Shown here one piece after another: positions 1-9,344 of a DNA stretch of 64,000 nt. The notes under the pieces were generated by a model. That model searched no databases and was not told where the DNA came from. It saw nothing but the letters and a program-made list of their open reading frames with translations. Each line of letters opens with the position of its first letter. The first letter of the stretch is position 1. The stretch is from Diplonema japonicum (taxonomy: Eukaryota > Euglenozoa > Diplonemea > Diplonemida > Diplonemidae): contig OZ025652.1 in NCBI GenBank assembly GCA_964019335.1, positions 558,001 to 622,000 on the forward strand, read 5' to 3'. The translations under genes were made by a program, and so were the position numbers.

Positions 1-413
1 ATGTAGCTCTCTAGAACGTGAACTACCTCCTCATACAGAAGGGACATGGGGTCCCTGCTCATCACCTCGTCGAGGATCTGCTGTGCGTCTTCCGCGCCTT
101 CTTCTAGATTGCGGTGTGCGGTTTTTAAGGCGACCTTTGCAAACTCCTCCGGGTCCGGTAGGCGCTCCAGGAAGAGCTTTCTTGAAGGGAACATCTTCCC
201 TTCGCCGAAGACCTCATCGTTCATCTTCCTCGACGTCATCTGGTTGATCGTGTGCAGCTGCTCCAGCAAACCCCGTTCATCGTGTAGGTGCTTAAACCGC
301 ATCTCTTGCTGCTGCAGCTCGTTCTGGATCTCTGCCATTCTTTTGTCCAACAAGGTCATCTGGTCTAACAACCCGCCCTCCGTTTCACCTCTCAGCATCA
401 GCTCATTTTCCAT
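1..413 (-). CDS. partial coiled-coil protein, unknown
   Basis: The frame starts with ATG at 413 and is still open at the left edge, so about 137 N-terminal codons are present and the C-terminus is outside the window. The protein is rich in E, Q, L, K and R with heptad-like spacing over about residues 15-60, suggesting a coiled coil, followed by another helical acidic stretch. I do not recognise the family. On the minus strand the ATG follows directly on a run of about ten A, and a T-rich stretch ending in CAG lies near 474, a plausible trans-splice acceptor. The gene is the last of the one-way array seen here. Confidence 0.7.
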   Translation of the reverse strand, partial: MENELMLRGETEGGLLDQMTLLDKRMAEIQNELQQQEMRFKHLHDERGLLEQLHTINQMTSRKMNDEVFGEGKMFPSRKLFLERLPDPEEFAKVALKTAHRNLEEGAEDAQQILDEVMSRDPMSLLYEEVVHVLESY

Positions 414-763
414 TTTTTTTTTTGTCGTTCCTCCTCCTCCCCTCCCCCTTTGTTTTAATTGCTTTGCAGGGGACTGATATATATAAAAAAGATAGCAGCG
501 TTTTTTTGTTTTTGTTTTCTTTCCGTTGTTTTTTTTTTTTTTTCTCTCTTTTTTCTTCTTTTTTTTCCCGTTTCTCTTCTATGCTGAAGGTTGCACAGAA
601 TTAGAATTTGGTCGAGTTTTCCCAAAAGCCTTAAACCGTTTTCGACGAGGCTAAAACCTCCTCCTTTTTTTGGTTTACAATTTTGCAGAACGTTTACGGC
701 TTTTTGGAAAACGCAACAACCATATAAAAAAAAGAAGAACTCTTTGTGTTTTTTTTTATTGTG

Positions 764-791
764 AGGTATGCGTTTTTGCGCTCACCGGCCG
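764..791 (-). repeat. LINE-tail-like 28-nt sequence
   Basis: These 28 nt are identical to 29851-29878, the 3' tail of the LINE remnant. On the minus strand it can fold as a small hairpin (GGT and GCG paired with CGC and ACC around a CAAAAA loop) and is followed by TCACAAT and a run of A, as expected for the 3' end of a poly(A)-tailed retroelement. Confidence 0.45.
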
Positions 792-843
792 TGACCGAGC
801 TTTAAAAAAAATAAAAAATAAATAAATAAATAAATAAAAAAAA

Positions 844-1288
844 GGGGGGTCCGAATAATCCCTTTATTTGGGCAGTGGAGGGGGGGTGTTTGGGCTCCAA
901 AAAAAAAGAATTATTTGGAATACACTTGTTTGGGTTGTACTTATTTGGGCTGGAGGGCCTGCCACATGGAAAGGAGGGAGCGGCTTATGGTGGTGTGGTC
1001 CCTGTTCAAAAATGCAAAAGAATTGCCCATGAGTGCCCAAAACCAGGCGGAAATCGACTTTTTGGTCAAAAAAGGGGTGTATACATGGGTTAGGTAGGCT
1101 AGTACCCTGCACAGGCGGACTGAGAAAAACCCGTTACCACCATGTGACCCCCCGGTCCCCCTAAAAAAAAAAAAGAAAGGTGGTCGGGAATTATTTGGGA
1201 AATTTGGAGCGGAAAAATCTCCGGAAAAAAAAAGAATTATTTGGGAAAAAACACATTATTTGGGAGGGAATTATTCGGACCCCCCCCC
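844..1288. mobile_element. MITE-like inverted-repeat element, about 445 bp
   Basis: The left end 844-862 (G6, TCCGAATAATCCC) is inverted at the right end 1266-1288 (GGGAATTATTCGGA, C9), with one extra base. Between them the word TTATTTGGG or a one-base variant occurs at least six times (around 863, 911, 941, 1190, 1232, 1253). There is no ORF of note. It looks like a non-autonomous foldback or MITE-type element; the family is unknown to me. Confidence 0.5.
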
Positions 1289-2095
1289 TTTAGATGAAAG
1301 TGAAAACAAAGAAAAATGAGTTAGACTTGACAGAGCTATTAGAAGGAAAAAAAAAAAAAAAAACAGGCGAAGGGGGAAAACGGTGTAAGACAGTCATATC
1401 GATAACTTAGTTTATAGAAGGGAAGATGGCAAGGGGAGAGGACAGGGAAGAAAAAAAAAAAATAATCAATGCAAAAACAGGTCCAAATTCATTTATTTGT
1501 GCCAGGTCCTCAACTTCAAAGGGTAGACATTGGAAGGGGGTCCCGATAGCAATAATAAGAGAAAAGGAATCCTGTTTTCGTGGGCAGAAGAAGAAAAAAA
1601 AAGGGGGGGGAAGGTGCGACAGTTTTGCAAGAATGAGTCCTATCTAAAGACTTATCTAAACAAAAGGTAAGTGGAACATTGATAAGGTTCCTTTCTTTTC
1701 CTCCCCCCTCTAAGTTAAAAGGACAAAAAGCTATTTGTTTGTTTGTTTGTTTGTTTGTTAGTTTTCAATAAATCGTTAATTTGGTCCTTTGGGGAAAGAA
1801 AAGGCTCGAAAACACACATCTCGTACGATACCCGAATACAAATAAAAGGGGGGGGGAATTGAAACCATCGAGCTGCTCATCAGAACTAACTTGCCGTCCT
1901 TATGCCAACAAATAAGACTTTTAAACCAAAAGGGTATTACAATAAGTAAGGCCGCCTTCAATTGCAATAATTAAACTCTACCTTGTTAGGAGGGCTTTAC
2001 ATTTGAGAAAGAAATAAAACCAAAAAAAACCAAAACGGCAAGTTCAAAACTATTATTTTCTTCTTCTTCTTCTTCATTCACATTACAAGACCCCC

Positions 2096-5000
2096 TCATG
2101 CATCGCTCAGCTCGATGATAAGGCTCTTGTGGTTGCCGAGATAATTCCTAACATCTGACGTGGTGTTCAACCCAAAGGTGTGTGTCCTGATGTTGGCCTG
2201 GCCTAGGCAAATGGTGTCGCCTCTGTACCAAGAGCGGACCTTGAGCTGAACGCCAGGAGGAAGTGCTACCTCACCGTCCATAGAGTAGGGGGAGTGGAGA
2301 GAGAGGAACTTGGCGTGCTTGGATTTAATGATGAAAACTGTCCCTTCCTTTTTCTTGGTTGTGAAGTCTTGCAGGTGGTCTATGGCCACCCGCCACAGTG
2401 AAGACCCTGACATGAAGGCAGTCCAGCAAACGTCGGCACCAGGCAGGAACAGTGACCTGTCGACACCCTCCACACCTAAGAAAAACTCTTGCGTGCACGG
2501 TTGCAGCCTCCCCATTGCACCCCCCACAAGGTTTCCAACAGGACATGGCAATTGCTTGTTCACTGCATCGTACAGCTCGGTCCCTGTTGTCATCAGCACC
2601 AGAGCGATCACCTGCAGCGGGCTCAGCTCTGTCACCCCCGACCCCACCAGCCCTGCAGTGTACACCTTTGCACCCCACAACCTCCCTGACATCTCCTCGC
2701 TGTTCAACAACTTCGCAAACGCTACACTAGCATCGTCATTATCCCCCAGCAGTGCCCCGCACCCTGTCTTAACGTCGTTGATGCGTGCAGACATCCTGTG
2801 CACGATGCCTGACGTGGGCGGCATGGGTGGTGGGTTGTGCGGTGGAGATGCTGTGTACAGGATCTGCGCTGCCAACGACGACATCTTCGAAGCAGCTTCC
2901 AAGCGTGCAACTGCATTCCTCGTGAGAAGGGGCGTCACGTCCTTCACCAGGGTCTTGATCTTCGCGTTGCGATTCCATTGTGCCCAGAACGCCGCGTCAA
3001 GGCCGATGCAAGACTTCAGGCTAGGGTCCGCCCCCATTTGCACAAGAGTGCGCACGACATTTACTCTGCCATTGATAACCGCAGCAGCCAGGGCTGTGGA
3101 ACCATCATTGCTCTTGACATCGATGCAGGACTGCGGAGTCCTCCCTCCCACAACACCAGTGTTGGCAGCCAGCACTCCACATGCTTCCTTCTCAGCTTCG
3201 CCAAAACCACCTTTCGCGAGGTCCATAAGGGCGTTGAGGAGGGGGTCTGTGATGACGTCCTGGATGTCCTCCTTTCCTCTAGAGTATCCGGTGGCCGTGG
3301 TGTTGGTGCTGTCCATAAGAGTGGGGTCACCTCCGTTGGCAACAAGCAGTCTGATGAGCGACAGATTCCCCTGCAGCACAGCTACGTGCAGAGGGGTGCG
3401 GTCCTCAGCATCTCTGGAGTTCGGATTGGCGCCCAAGCTCAGAAGCATTTCCGCAGCAGCAATGCGGTTGTAGTAGGCAGCCAGATGAAGGGGCGTGGCA
3501 CTAGGGAGAATAGCGTTCGTCGCTTCTGTCTTGTCTTCCAAGGCGAAATCGTACTCATGGAGTGTCTTAATGCAGAGCGGCTTGTCGGCCTCTGTTGAAG
3601 CAAGCATCGCATCGAAGCCGTCGATCTCTGCCTTGTGTCGGACGATGCTTTCCTCCGCCAGGTTCAGGAACATCTCCAAAATCTCGTGCTGCCCGTTTCT
3701 GCAACACAGCAAGATAAGCGTGTCACCGTTCGTGTTGAAGTGGTCCACGCTTGCCCCTCTTGCGAGGAGCATTTCTGCAACCTTCTTGGGCCCCCTCTGG
3801 CACACAGAATACAAGGGGGGATTGCCCTTCAGGTTGGTCTTGTTAGGGTCGGCGCCTGCATCCAGCAGAGCCTCCATTATACAGGGGTACACCTTGTTGG
3901 TGGAGATCCACAGAGGCGTGTTCCCCAAATGGTTCACTTCATCCACCCCGCATCCTCTGCCAAGGAAGTACTTTACATGCGGGAGGGAGCCTTTCTCAGC
4001 GCTCTTAAAGAGAGGCCCCTCGCCGTCGGTATTGACCTCGTTGCACAGCTCGGGGGAGTTGTTGACGAGAAGCTTGCACAGATCGAGATACTTGGATGTC
4101 TCGGGGTCATCGGGCTTCCTTGGTATGCAGTGTGCGAGAAGCATGTCAATGTCAGGCTTGGCGCCATCGTCCTTCAAGAGCATCCGCACGTGGCGGTGCA
4201 TCTGTTTCTCTAGGCAGACAGAAAGGTAATTTTGTGCATCAATCTCGATCCCTGCACCTGCTGCGGAATCGTACTGGAAAGCGATGAAATCGGGCGTCAT
4301 TTGTGAATCAACTTTGCTGAAGTCCGCCCCGCTTTCGTCAAGGATGGCTGCAGTGGCGGTGTATCCCCTGTCAACCGCGAACTCCTTTAAACCGTTGGCA
4401 CGGCCAGCAGGGATCGTTGCACCGTGTTTGAGTAGTACTTTTAGGGACTTCCAGAAGCCTCTCCCCTTCACAGCTAACGTCGCAGGAGTCTCACCATTGT
4501 CGTTCTCAGCTTCCAGATCAAGTACAAAATGTCCTAATAGCGTCTCCATCGCCCTGCACTGCCCACTGTACGCTAGCAGGTGAAGTAGGCTGTTGCCGTC
4601 GTTATCCGTGTGCTCGCAATCAGACAAGGCCACTTCACTCACAGCAAAGGGCACGCCATACTCCGTCGGGTTGTCACACATGCACGCCTCCTGCACCTCG
4701 TTCCTTTCCTTCCCCGTGTTGTTGAATGTGTACCTCACTGGGCACTCCTTCACACGTACCGTCACCCTTTCAGGCTCCATCACTACTACTTCCTGATCCC
4801 TTCTGTCAGGCGGAGCCTGGGCCGCCTTCTTGCTCTTCACAACGGTGTTGAACTGGCTACCGAACCTAGCGTCGCCGATCAGCCCCAAATTAGCCGCCTT
4901 CCCTTTCTTCATGCTCTTTATCTGCTCCAGAAGCTTCACAATTGTGTCTCGCGACCCTTCAGCGACCAGCCCTTCAAGGCTAGCAAGCCGTTGTTGCAGC

Positions 5001-6307
5001 AGGCAGAGGTGCAGGTTCACAACCTTCGGATGCTTTCCAGTGGACTCGGCCAACGCCAGAAGCTCAGTAGCGATGGCATCGACAGACTTGGCGTGCCACT
5101 TGACGAGGATGGCCTTCTCATCTTCTTCAGGGACATCGAGGACGGTGAGGGGGATGGTTGTGTCACCCAGTAGCGGGCAGTGCACCGTGACGGTGGGTGG
5201 ACATGTCTCGAGGGCATTGAGGTCAAGCCATTCCTTGTGTTCACCGTAGCCAGAGCTGTCGACGGTCAGCTGCGCGGCTAAAGTAGAGGTAAGAGGGTCG
5301 TAAGAGCTTGACAGCAACGGCAGGGCAGCGGTGAGCTTAATGGCGATGGTGGACCCCTTGGAGCTCAGCTCGAACAGAGACTGCAACTTGTTGCACAGAG
5401 CGTCCTCTGCCTCAGACGGTTCAGTGTATCTAAAGGTTCCCGGTGCAGTGCCTGCGTGTCTGAGGTCCTCCAGGAACGCCCTGTCACAGCCGCCGCTGAA
5501 CCCAACAGAGTGCACTGTGACGGGGGGGCTGGGCCGACCCAGTCGTTGCCATCTCTTCACCCATGAGTCCTGGATGTTTGTTTTGAACATCTCGGCAAGG
5601 CCTGCACTCCCTCCGCTGGCCTGCCCGTCGGTCAGGAAGACCAGCTCGACGGAGCCGAGGTCGCTCCCGACGTTCCTCTCGAGCACGGCTTTGACTTCGT
5701 TGAAAGCGTTCTGGAAGTAGGTGCCGCCGCCAGCACGCAGGTTACGGACAGTGCTCTCGAGGTGCCCCGTGAGGGTGGTGGCGGTGCTGTCGTAGGCGAT
5801 GATCTCGGTGGTGACGACCTTGCTGGTGGAGGACACGGCAATGATGTGGTAGAGGGCTGCTTGGACTTGTGACCAGGGCCGCCCGGCCATGCTGCCGCTC
5901 TTGTCGACAACGGCGATGAAGAGGGAGGGCGAGGGCTCGAAGGTGGTGTTGCTGAGAGTCGTGTGGAGGAGTCCAATGGGAGCGCTGCGCAGCTTCATGA
6001 CCGTAGCCTCGAAGTGGTCCTTCGGTGGAGTGCTTGTTGAAGGTGGATGGGTCCTTGCGGCGCCATGCTGCCCGGACACAACCTGATCAACAAGCGAGGC
6101 CAGCACGACGTTCCTTGCAGCGTTCTCCACATCAAAATCATCGATGTCTGCATTGCAAGCAGGGCACCGACCCTCTCCACGCCTTACGGTGAGGTGCTCC
6201 ATCAGCCCCCTCCTCGAGAAGGCCTTCCCACAGCAGGGCACGCTCACGGGGTCGTCTAACACCTCCAAGGTGATGGGACACATCAGATCAGACAGAATGC
6301 TGTTCAT
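2096..6307 (-). CDS. U-box/RING, vWA, ankyrin, ART-like multidomain protein
   Basis: 1403 aa from ATG 6307; I chose this start because the longer frame upstream is poly-K/poly-F from homopolymers. Residues 4-75 form a U-box or degenerate RING (CPITLEVL, CCGKAF, CPAC). Residues 125-320 are a von Willebrand A domain with an intact MIDAS start D135-K-S-G-S139 and a later FLTDG. Roughly 615-1170 are ankyrin repeats (many G-x-TPLH-like turns). The last 190 residues resemble an ART-type ADP-ribosyltransferase: WTAFMSGSS matches the S-x-S strand and MDGEVALPPG matches the catalytic E-x-E turn, but with D instead of E at -2 and with L where the first Arg is expected. So the transferase may be divergent or inactive. 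A likely role is a ubiquitin ligase with protein-interaction repeats. A strong CAG acceptor lies at 6393. Confidence 0.8.
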   Translation of the reverse strand: MNSILSDLMCPITLEVLDDPVSVPCCGKAFSRRGLMEHLTVRRGEGRCPACNADIDDFDVENAARNVVLASLVDQVVSGQHGAARTHPPSTSTPPKDHFEATVMKLRSAPIGLLHTTLSNTTFEPSPSLFIAVVDKSGSMAGRPWSQVQAALYHIIAVSSTSKVVTTEIIAYDSTATTLTGHLESTVRNLRAGGGTYFQNAFNEVKAVLERNVGSDLGSVELVFLTDGQASGGSAGLAEMFKTNIQDSWVKRWQRLGRPSPPVTVHSVGFSGGCDRAFLEDLRHAGTAPGTFRYTEPSEAEDALCNKLQSLFELSSKGSTIAIKLTAALPLLSSSYDPLTSTLAAQLTVDSSGYGEHKEWLDLNALETCPPTVTVHCPLLGDTTIPLTVLDVPEEDEKAILVKWHAKSVDAIATELLALAESTGKHPKVVNLHLCLLQQRLASLEGLVAEGSRDTIVKLLEQIKSMKKGKAANLGLIGDARFGSQFNTVVKSKKAAQAPPDRRDQEVVVMEPERVTVRVKECPVRYTFNNTGKERNEVQEACMCDNPTEYGVPFAVSEVALSDCEHTDNDGNSLLHLLAYSGQCRAMETLLGHFVLDLEAENDNGETPATLAVKGRGFWKSLKVLLKHGATIPAGRANGLKEFAVDRGYTATAAILDESGADFSKVDSQMTPDFIAFQYDSAAGAGIEIDAQNYLSVCLEKQMHRHVRMLLKDDGAKPDIDMLLAHCIPRKPDDPETSKYLDLCKLLVNNSPELCNEVNTDGEGPLFKSAEKGSLPHVKYFLGRGCGVDEVNHLGNTPLWISTNKVYPCIMEALLDAGADPNKTNLKGNPPLYSVCQRGPKKVAEMLLARGASVDHFNTNGDTLILLCCRNGQHEILEMFLNLAEESIVRHKAEIDGFDAMLASTEADKPLCIKTLHEYDFALEDKTEATNAILPSATPLHLAAYYNRIAAAEMLLSLGANPNSRDAEDRTPLHVAVLQGNLSLIRLLVANGGDPTLMDSTNTTATGYSRGKEDIQDVITDPLLNALMDLAKGGFGEAEKEACGVLAANTGVVGGRTPQSCIDVKSNDGSTALAAAVINGRVNVVRTLVQMGADPSLKSCIGLDAAFWAQWNRNAKIKTLVKDVTPLLTRNAVARLEAASKMSSLAAQILYTASPPHNPPPMPPTSGIVHRMSARINDVKTGCGALLGDNDDASVAFAKLLNSEEMSGRLWGAKVYTAGLVGSGVTELSPLQVIALVLMTTGTELYDAVNKQLPCPVGNLVGGAMGRLQPCTQEFFLGVEGVDRSLFLPGADVCWTAFMSGSSLWRVAIDHLQDFTTKKKEGTVFIIKSKHAKFLSLHSPYSMDGEVALPPGVQLKVRSWYRGDTICLGQANIRTHTFGLNTTSDVRNYLGNHKSLIIELSDA

Positions 6308-6392
6308 GTTTGGGGTGTGTGTACTCTTCCCTTGCTGAATGAATGACTGACCGCCTTGAAGAAACCGCAGATATAAGAATACTACCAAAACA

Positions 6393-6440
6393 CTGAAACG
6401 AGAGAAGAAGCCAGGCGGAAGAAAAAAAAAAAAAAAACGA
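6393..6440 (-). promoter_or_regulatory. predicted trans-splice acceptor
   Basis: On the minus strand a 40-nt T/C tract ends in TTTCAG at 6393, 86 nt before the ATG at 6307. It has the form of a spliced-leader acceptor; a cis intron in the 5' UTR is the alternative. Confidence 0.45.
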
Positions 6441-6646
6441 AGAAAAAAAAAAACAACCTTCTTTTGCTTGTGCGTGCAGACAAAACAAGTCATAACAAGA
6501 ACACACTTTTTTTTTTTTTTTTTTTTTAAAATAGCCATCTTCTCTCTTTTCTTCTTCTTTTTTTTTTAAATACCCCCAGACAAAACAAACCAAAAAAAAA
6601 AAAAAAAAAAAAAAGAAATACTTCTTTTTTTTATACCATCACCCGC

Positions 6647-7089
6647 CTAGATTAGTTTCTTCTCGCGGAAGTACTTCTTCATGTGGCTGACTTGCCACAA
6701 GCCGAAAAGGAAGAAAGAGGTCATTGAGGTGATGGTGATCCACATGGCTCTGCTGTTCGTCGACTGTAATTTTTTTTTCTTTTTTTTTTTCCCCTCCCAC
6801 ACCTCGGACGTGTCCCTCATATCGTGCTCCCGTTCTTTGAAGTACTGGTATTCTGCGTGAATCGCTCTGTTGTGTTGTGAAACATTTTATTTTATTTTAT
6901 TTGAGTAACAACAAAACAAAATCCAATTTTCTTTTCTTATTTTTTTTTTTTTTTTCTAAATACCTTACAGTGTCCTCCATCATTCTAAGGTTGACCTCAA
7001 TGGGCTTAAGATGCTCAACCTTCGCGATTTGCTCGTAATCGTGGGACTTAGCTCCTTCAAAAAGGTCGAACTGGGCTTGTGTTTGGGGG

Positions 7090-7128
<39 letters not shown>

Positions 7129-7458
7129 CGTAATGTCACGAGAAAGAGTGGGCGAGTACACAGAGCCTTGGATCATACGGTTGTAGAAGCAGATGGTGTG
7201 GTCGCCAGCGGAGGTTGTAGTCAGTGCATAGTCGCCACCATCCTTGCCCTTGAGCTCGTGGATTACCGTCCCTTGAGGGTTTGTGATCCTCACATCAATG
7301 AATTGTGTGTAACCCGATGTGGCACTCCATTTACCAGAGAATTCGTAGTCATGAGGCAGTTCCTCGTGGAAACATTTGTAGTCCCTCGCAGGTAGGGTAA
7401 AGGTAAACCCTTCCGCCAGGCACACCACAGCTACCAACAGCACAGTTGTTCGCATCAT
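6647..7458 (-). CDS. TMED10: p24-family cargo receptor (TMED10/p24-delta type), 4 exons
   Basis: I joined four exons: 7129-7458, 6964-7070, 6803-6866 and 6647-6763, giving 205 aa. All three introns are GT-AG (7071-7128, 6867-6963, 6764-6802; 58, 97 and 39 nt) and the reading frame is kept. Signal peptide about residues 1-20; GOLD domain with LPARDYKCF and a second Cys in the HTICFYN stretch; then the p24 coiled coil (MEDTV, REHDMRDTSE, STNSRAMW), one transmembrane helix (about 183-195), and a cytosolic tail KKYFREKKLI with the FF/KK-type COPI and COPII sorting signals of TMED10. It should act as an ER-Golgi cargo receptor. The joined product matches family length. ATG at 7458 follows a CTCTTCTTCAG acceptor by 9 nt. 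Confidence 0.9.
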
Positions 7459-7467
7459 GAAACACAC

Positions 7468-7500
7468 CTGAAGAAGAGGTATACAAAGCAAAGGAGACAG
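7468..7500 (-). promoter_or_regulatory. predicted trans-splice acceptor
   Basis: CCTCTTCTTCAG on the minus strand ends at 7468, leaving a 9-nt leader before ATG 7458 of the p24 gene. Confidence 0.5.
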
Positions 7501-8244
7501 GGGTAAAAAAAAAATTAAAATAAAAAATAAAGAATTGAAGAAGTATACTCTGTATCCCCCCCCCCCCCCCCCCCCCCTCCCCCTCATTTTTGATGATTCT
7601 TATTATTACTCTGAGGGGAAAATCCTGTTTTTTTTCTTTCTTTTTTCGTTTCCGCCAAAAAAATGAAAAGATGGGGGGGGGGGGGGGGGGGGGGTGAGTT
7701 TCTCCTTTTTGTTTTTGTTTTTTCTCCTTCCGACGAAGGTAAAAAAACAAGGAAAACTACGGGAAAATTACACACACAGTTTTAAGACACAGTGGTGCCG
7801 GTAGCAGCGAACGACCAAGCATCTGGAGGGAGGAGTGAAACAAAGAGAGGGACAAAAAAAGGGGTGGAGGGGATGAGAGACAGGAGAAGGGAGAGATGAA
7901 CGAATTTTTCCTTTTCTTTTTTGAAAATTGAAATCTTCGATTCCCTCTTTTTTTTTTCTTTCTTTTTTTTTTTTTTTTTTTTTTAAATTCGCTCCCGAAA
8001 AAAATTCACAATGGGGAGCTTGTTGAGTAGCTGCAACAAACCACCACCCCCTCCCAACTATTTTTTTTTTTTTTTAAAAAAAAAAACTTCCAAGCTGCGT
8101 TCTCATGAAATTTTGGCTTAAAATGTAAATCATTATTGCACGTTCAGGTGAAAGACGCCTTGAATTTTGAGGTAGGCATCCTTCAAAGTTGGCCTCAGGC
8201 TCACATTTCATTCGAAAAGCAGCTTGTCAGAAAATAAGAAGATG

Positions 8245-8347
8245 TATTTATGAAAAATCAGACAGATGTCACTTGTGGGGGACACTATTTTAACGAGTTA
8301 AAAGAGACCCCACGCGTGAAATCAGGTAACCTGATTTTCCATAAATA
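8245..8347. repeat. 103-nt foldback sequence
   Basis: TATTTATGAAAAATCAG at the left is inverted at the right with one mismatch. Nested inside are GTGGGG with CCCCAC and TTTTAA with TTAAAA, plus a palindrome AAATCAGGTAACCTGATTT near the right arm. The whole can form one long stem-loop. It could be a MITE or a structured RNA; there is nothing to decide between them. Confidence 0.45.
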
Positions 8348-8410
8348 GTTTTTGCAGGGCAGCACTGACAAGGTAAGAAATGCAAGGAGAGTAAACAATA
8401 AAGAAAATAA

Positions 8411-8500
8411 TCTTTTATGACTATGTGTCTTCGTTGTTCGCACGAGCTAAAAAAAAAAAAAAGAAAAAAAAAAAAAAAAAGGCTTTTAAAAAGCTGCGAA

Positions 8501-8534
<34 letters not shown>

Positions 8535-8575
8535 CAGCACAAATTGCATATAGTTATAAAAAATCATTTTTTTTT
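8411..8575. repeat. dispersed repeat, copy 1
   Basis: Blocks such as TATGACTATGTGTCTTCGTTG, then TTTTAAAAAGCTGCGAAA and GCACAAATTGCATATA recur at 15201-15305 with about 10% changes, separated here by long A and T runs. The function is unknown. Confidence 0.5.
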
Positions 8576-9344
8576 TTTTTGAAAGATAAATGTTTGTAAC
8601 AAAAAAAAAAAAAAAAAAAAAATCGATAAAGTTCCAGTGTGCATGGGGCTCACTGTAAAAAAAAACAAAAAAAAACAAACAAAAAAAAAAAAACAGTCCT
8701 GGGCCGAGTGTAGTTGATGGACTTTTTGCAATTTTTGCACAAAAAAAAAAAAAAAAAAAAAAGTTCCTTGTTTCTTACCAAAACCAGTAGTGCCCCTTGT
8801 CAGGAAAAAATGAAACAAACAAACAAAAACAAAAAAAAACTTAAGACGCAGCGGGCCACTATATCAAAAAAGGAAGAAATAAAGAAGAAGTAAAGTGTAC
8901 GCACTCACAAGAAGGGAGGGAGAGAAGGAGAAAAAAAAAAGAGAAAAAGAAAACAAAAGCATGACATGTGAGTGCAGCGGGCCCAGTTGCGCCTCATTGA
9001 TCATGATATCGCTCATTCGCTGTCGAGAAAAAAAAAAAAAAAAAGAAAAGGGAAAAAAAAAAAAAAAACATGCAAACGCGCGTGGAGACAAACCGAAATC
9101 AAAAAAAAAAAAACAATAAAATGACATTTACACGGTTTTTTTTTTCCTTTCTTTTTCTTCTTTTTATCCTTCTGTTCTTTGCTTTTTTTTTTTTTTTCCA
9201 TACTTCTTTTTCGTGGACTCTTTTTCTTCTTTTAATTTTTTTTTTTTTTTTTCGTTTTCCGGTTCTTTACTTTTGTGTACACCAATGAATGTAAATCTAT
9301 GGCAGGGAGGAGAGAAAAAAAAAAAGGAAAAAAAAAAAAAACTT

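Larger units (their letters stand above)
414..2095. other. intergenic, low complexity with repeat remnants
   Basis: No gene is seen. It holds T and A runs, a 28-nt LINE-tail match (764-791), a short inverted-repeat element (844-1288), a (GTTT)n microsatellite near 1736-1759, and presumably the 3' UTR of the gene that ends at 2096. Confidence 0.6.
7459..9344. other. intergenic, homopolymer-rich
   Basis: No gene is seen. The stretch holds a 22-nt C run (7556-7577), a 22-nt G run (7673-7694), many long A and T runs, a long foldback (8245-8347) and one copy of a dispersed repeat (8411-8575). Confidence 0.6.

Noticed and set aside
2310-3473. 387-aa plus-strand ORF
   Set aside because: Antisense shadow of the ankyrin/ART region of the gene on the minus strand.
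8470-8575. U5 or U6 snRNA in the dispersed repeat
   Set aside because: Short similarity to the U5 loop surroundings but the invariant loop word and the Sm site are missing.
8600-9300. Several 60-90-aa ORFs rich in F or K
   Set aside because: They are translations of A/T homopolymers with no ordinary coding sequence.
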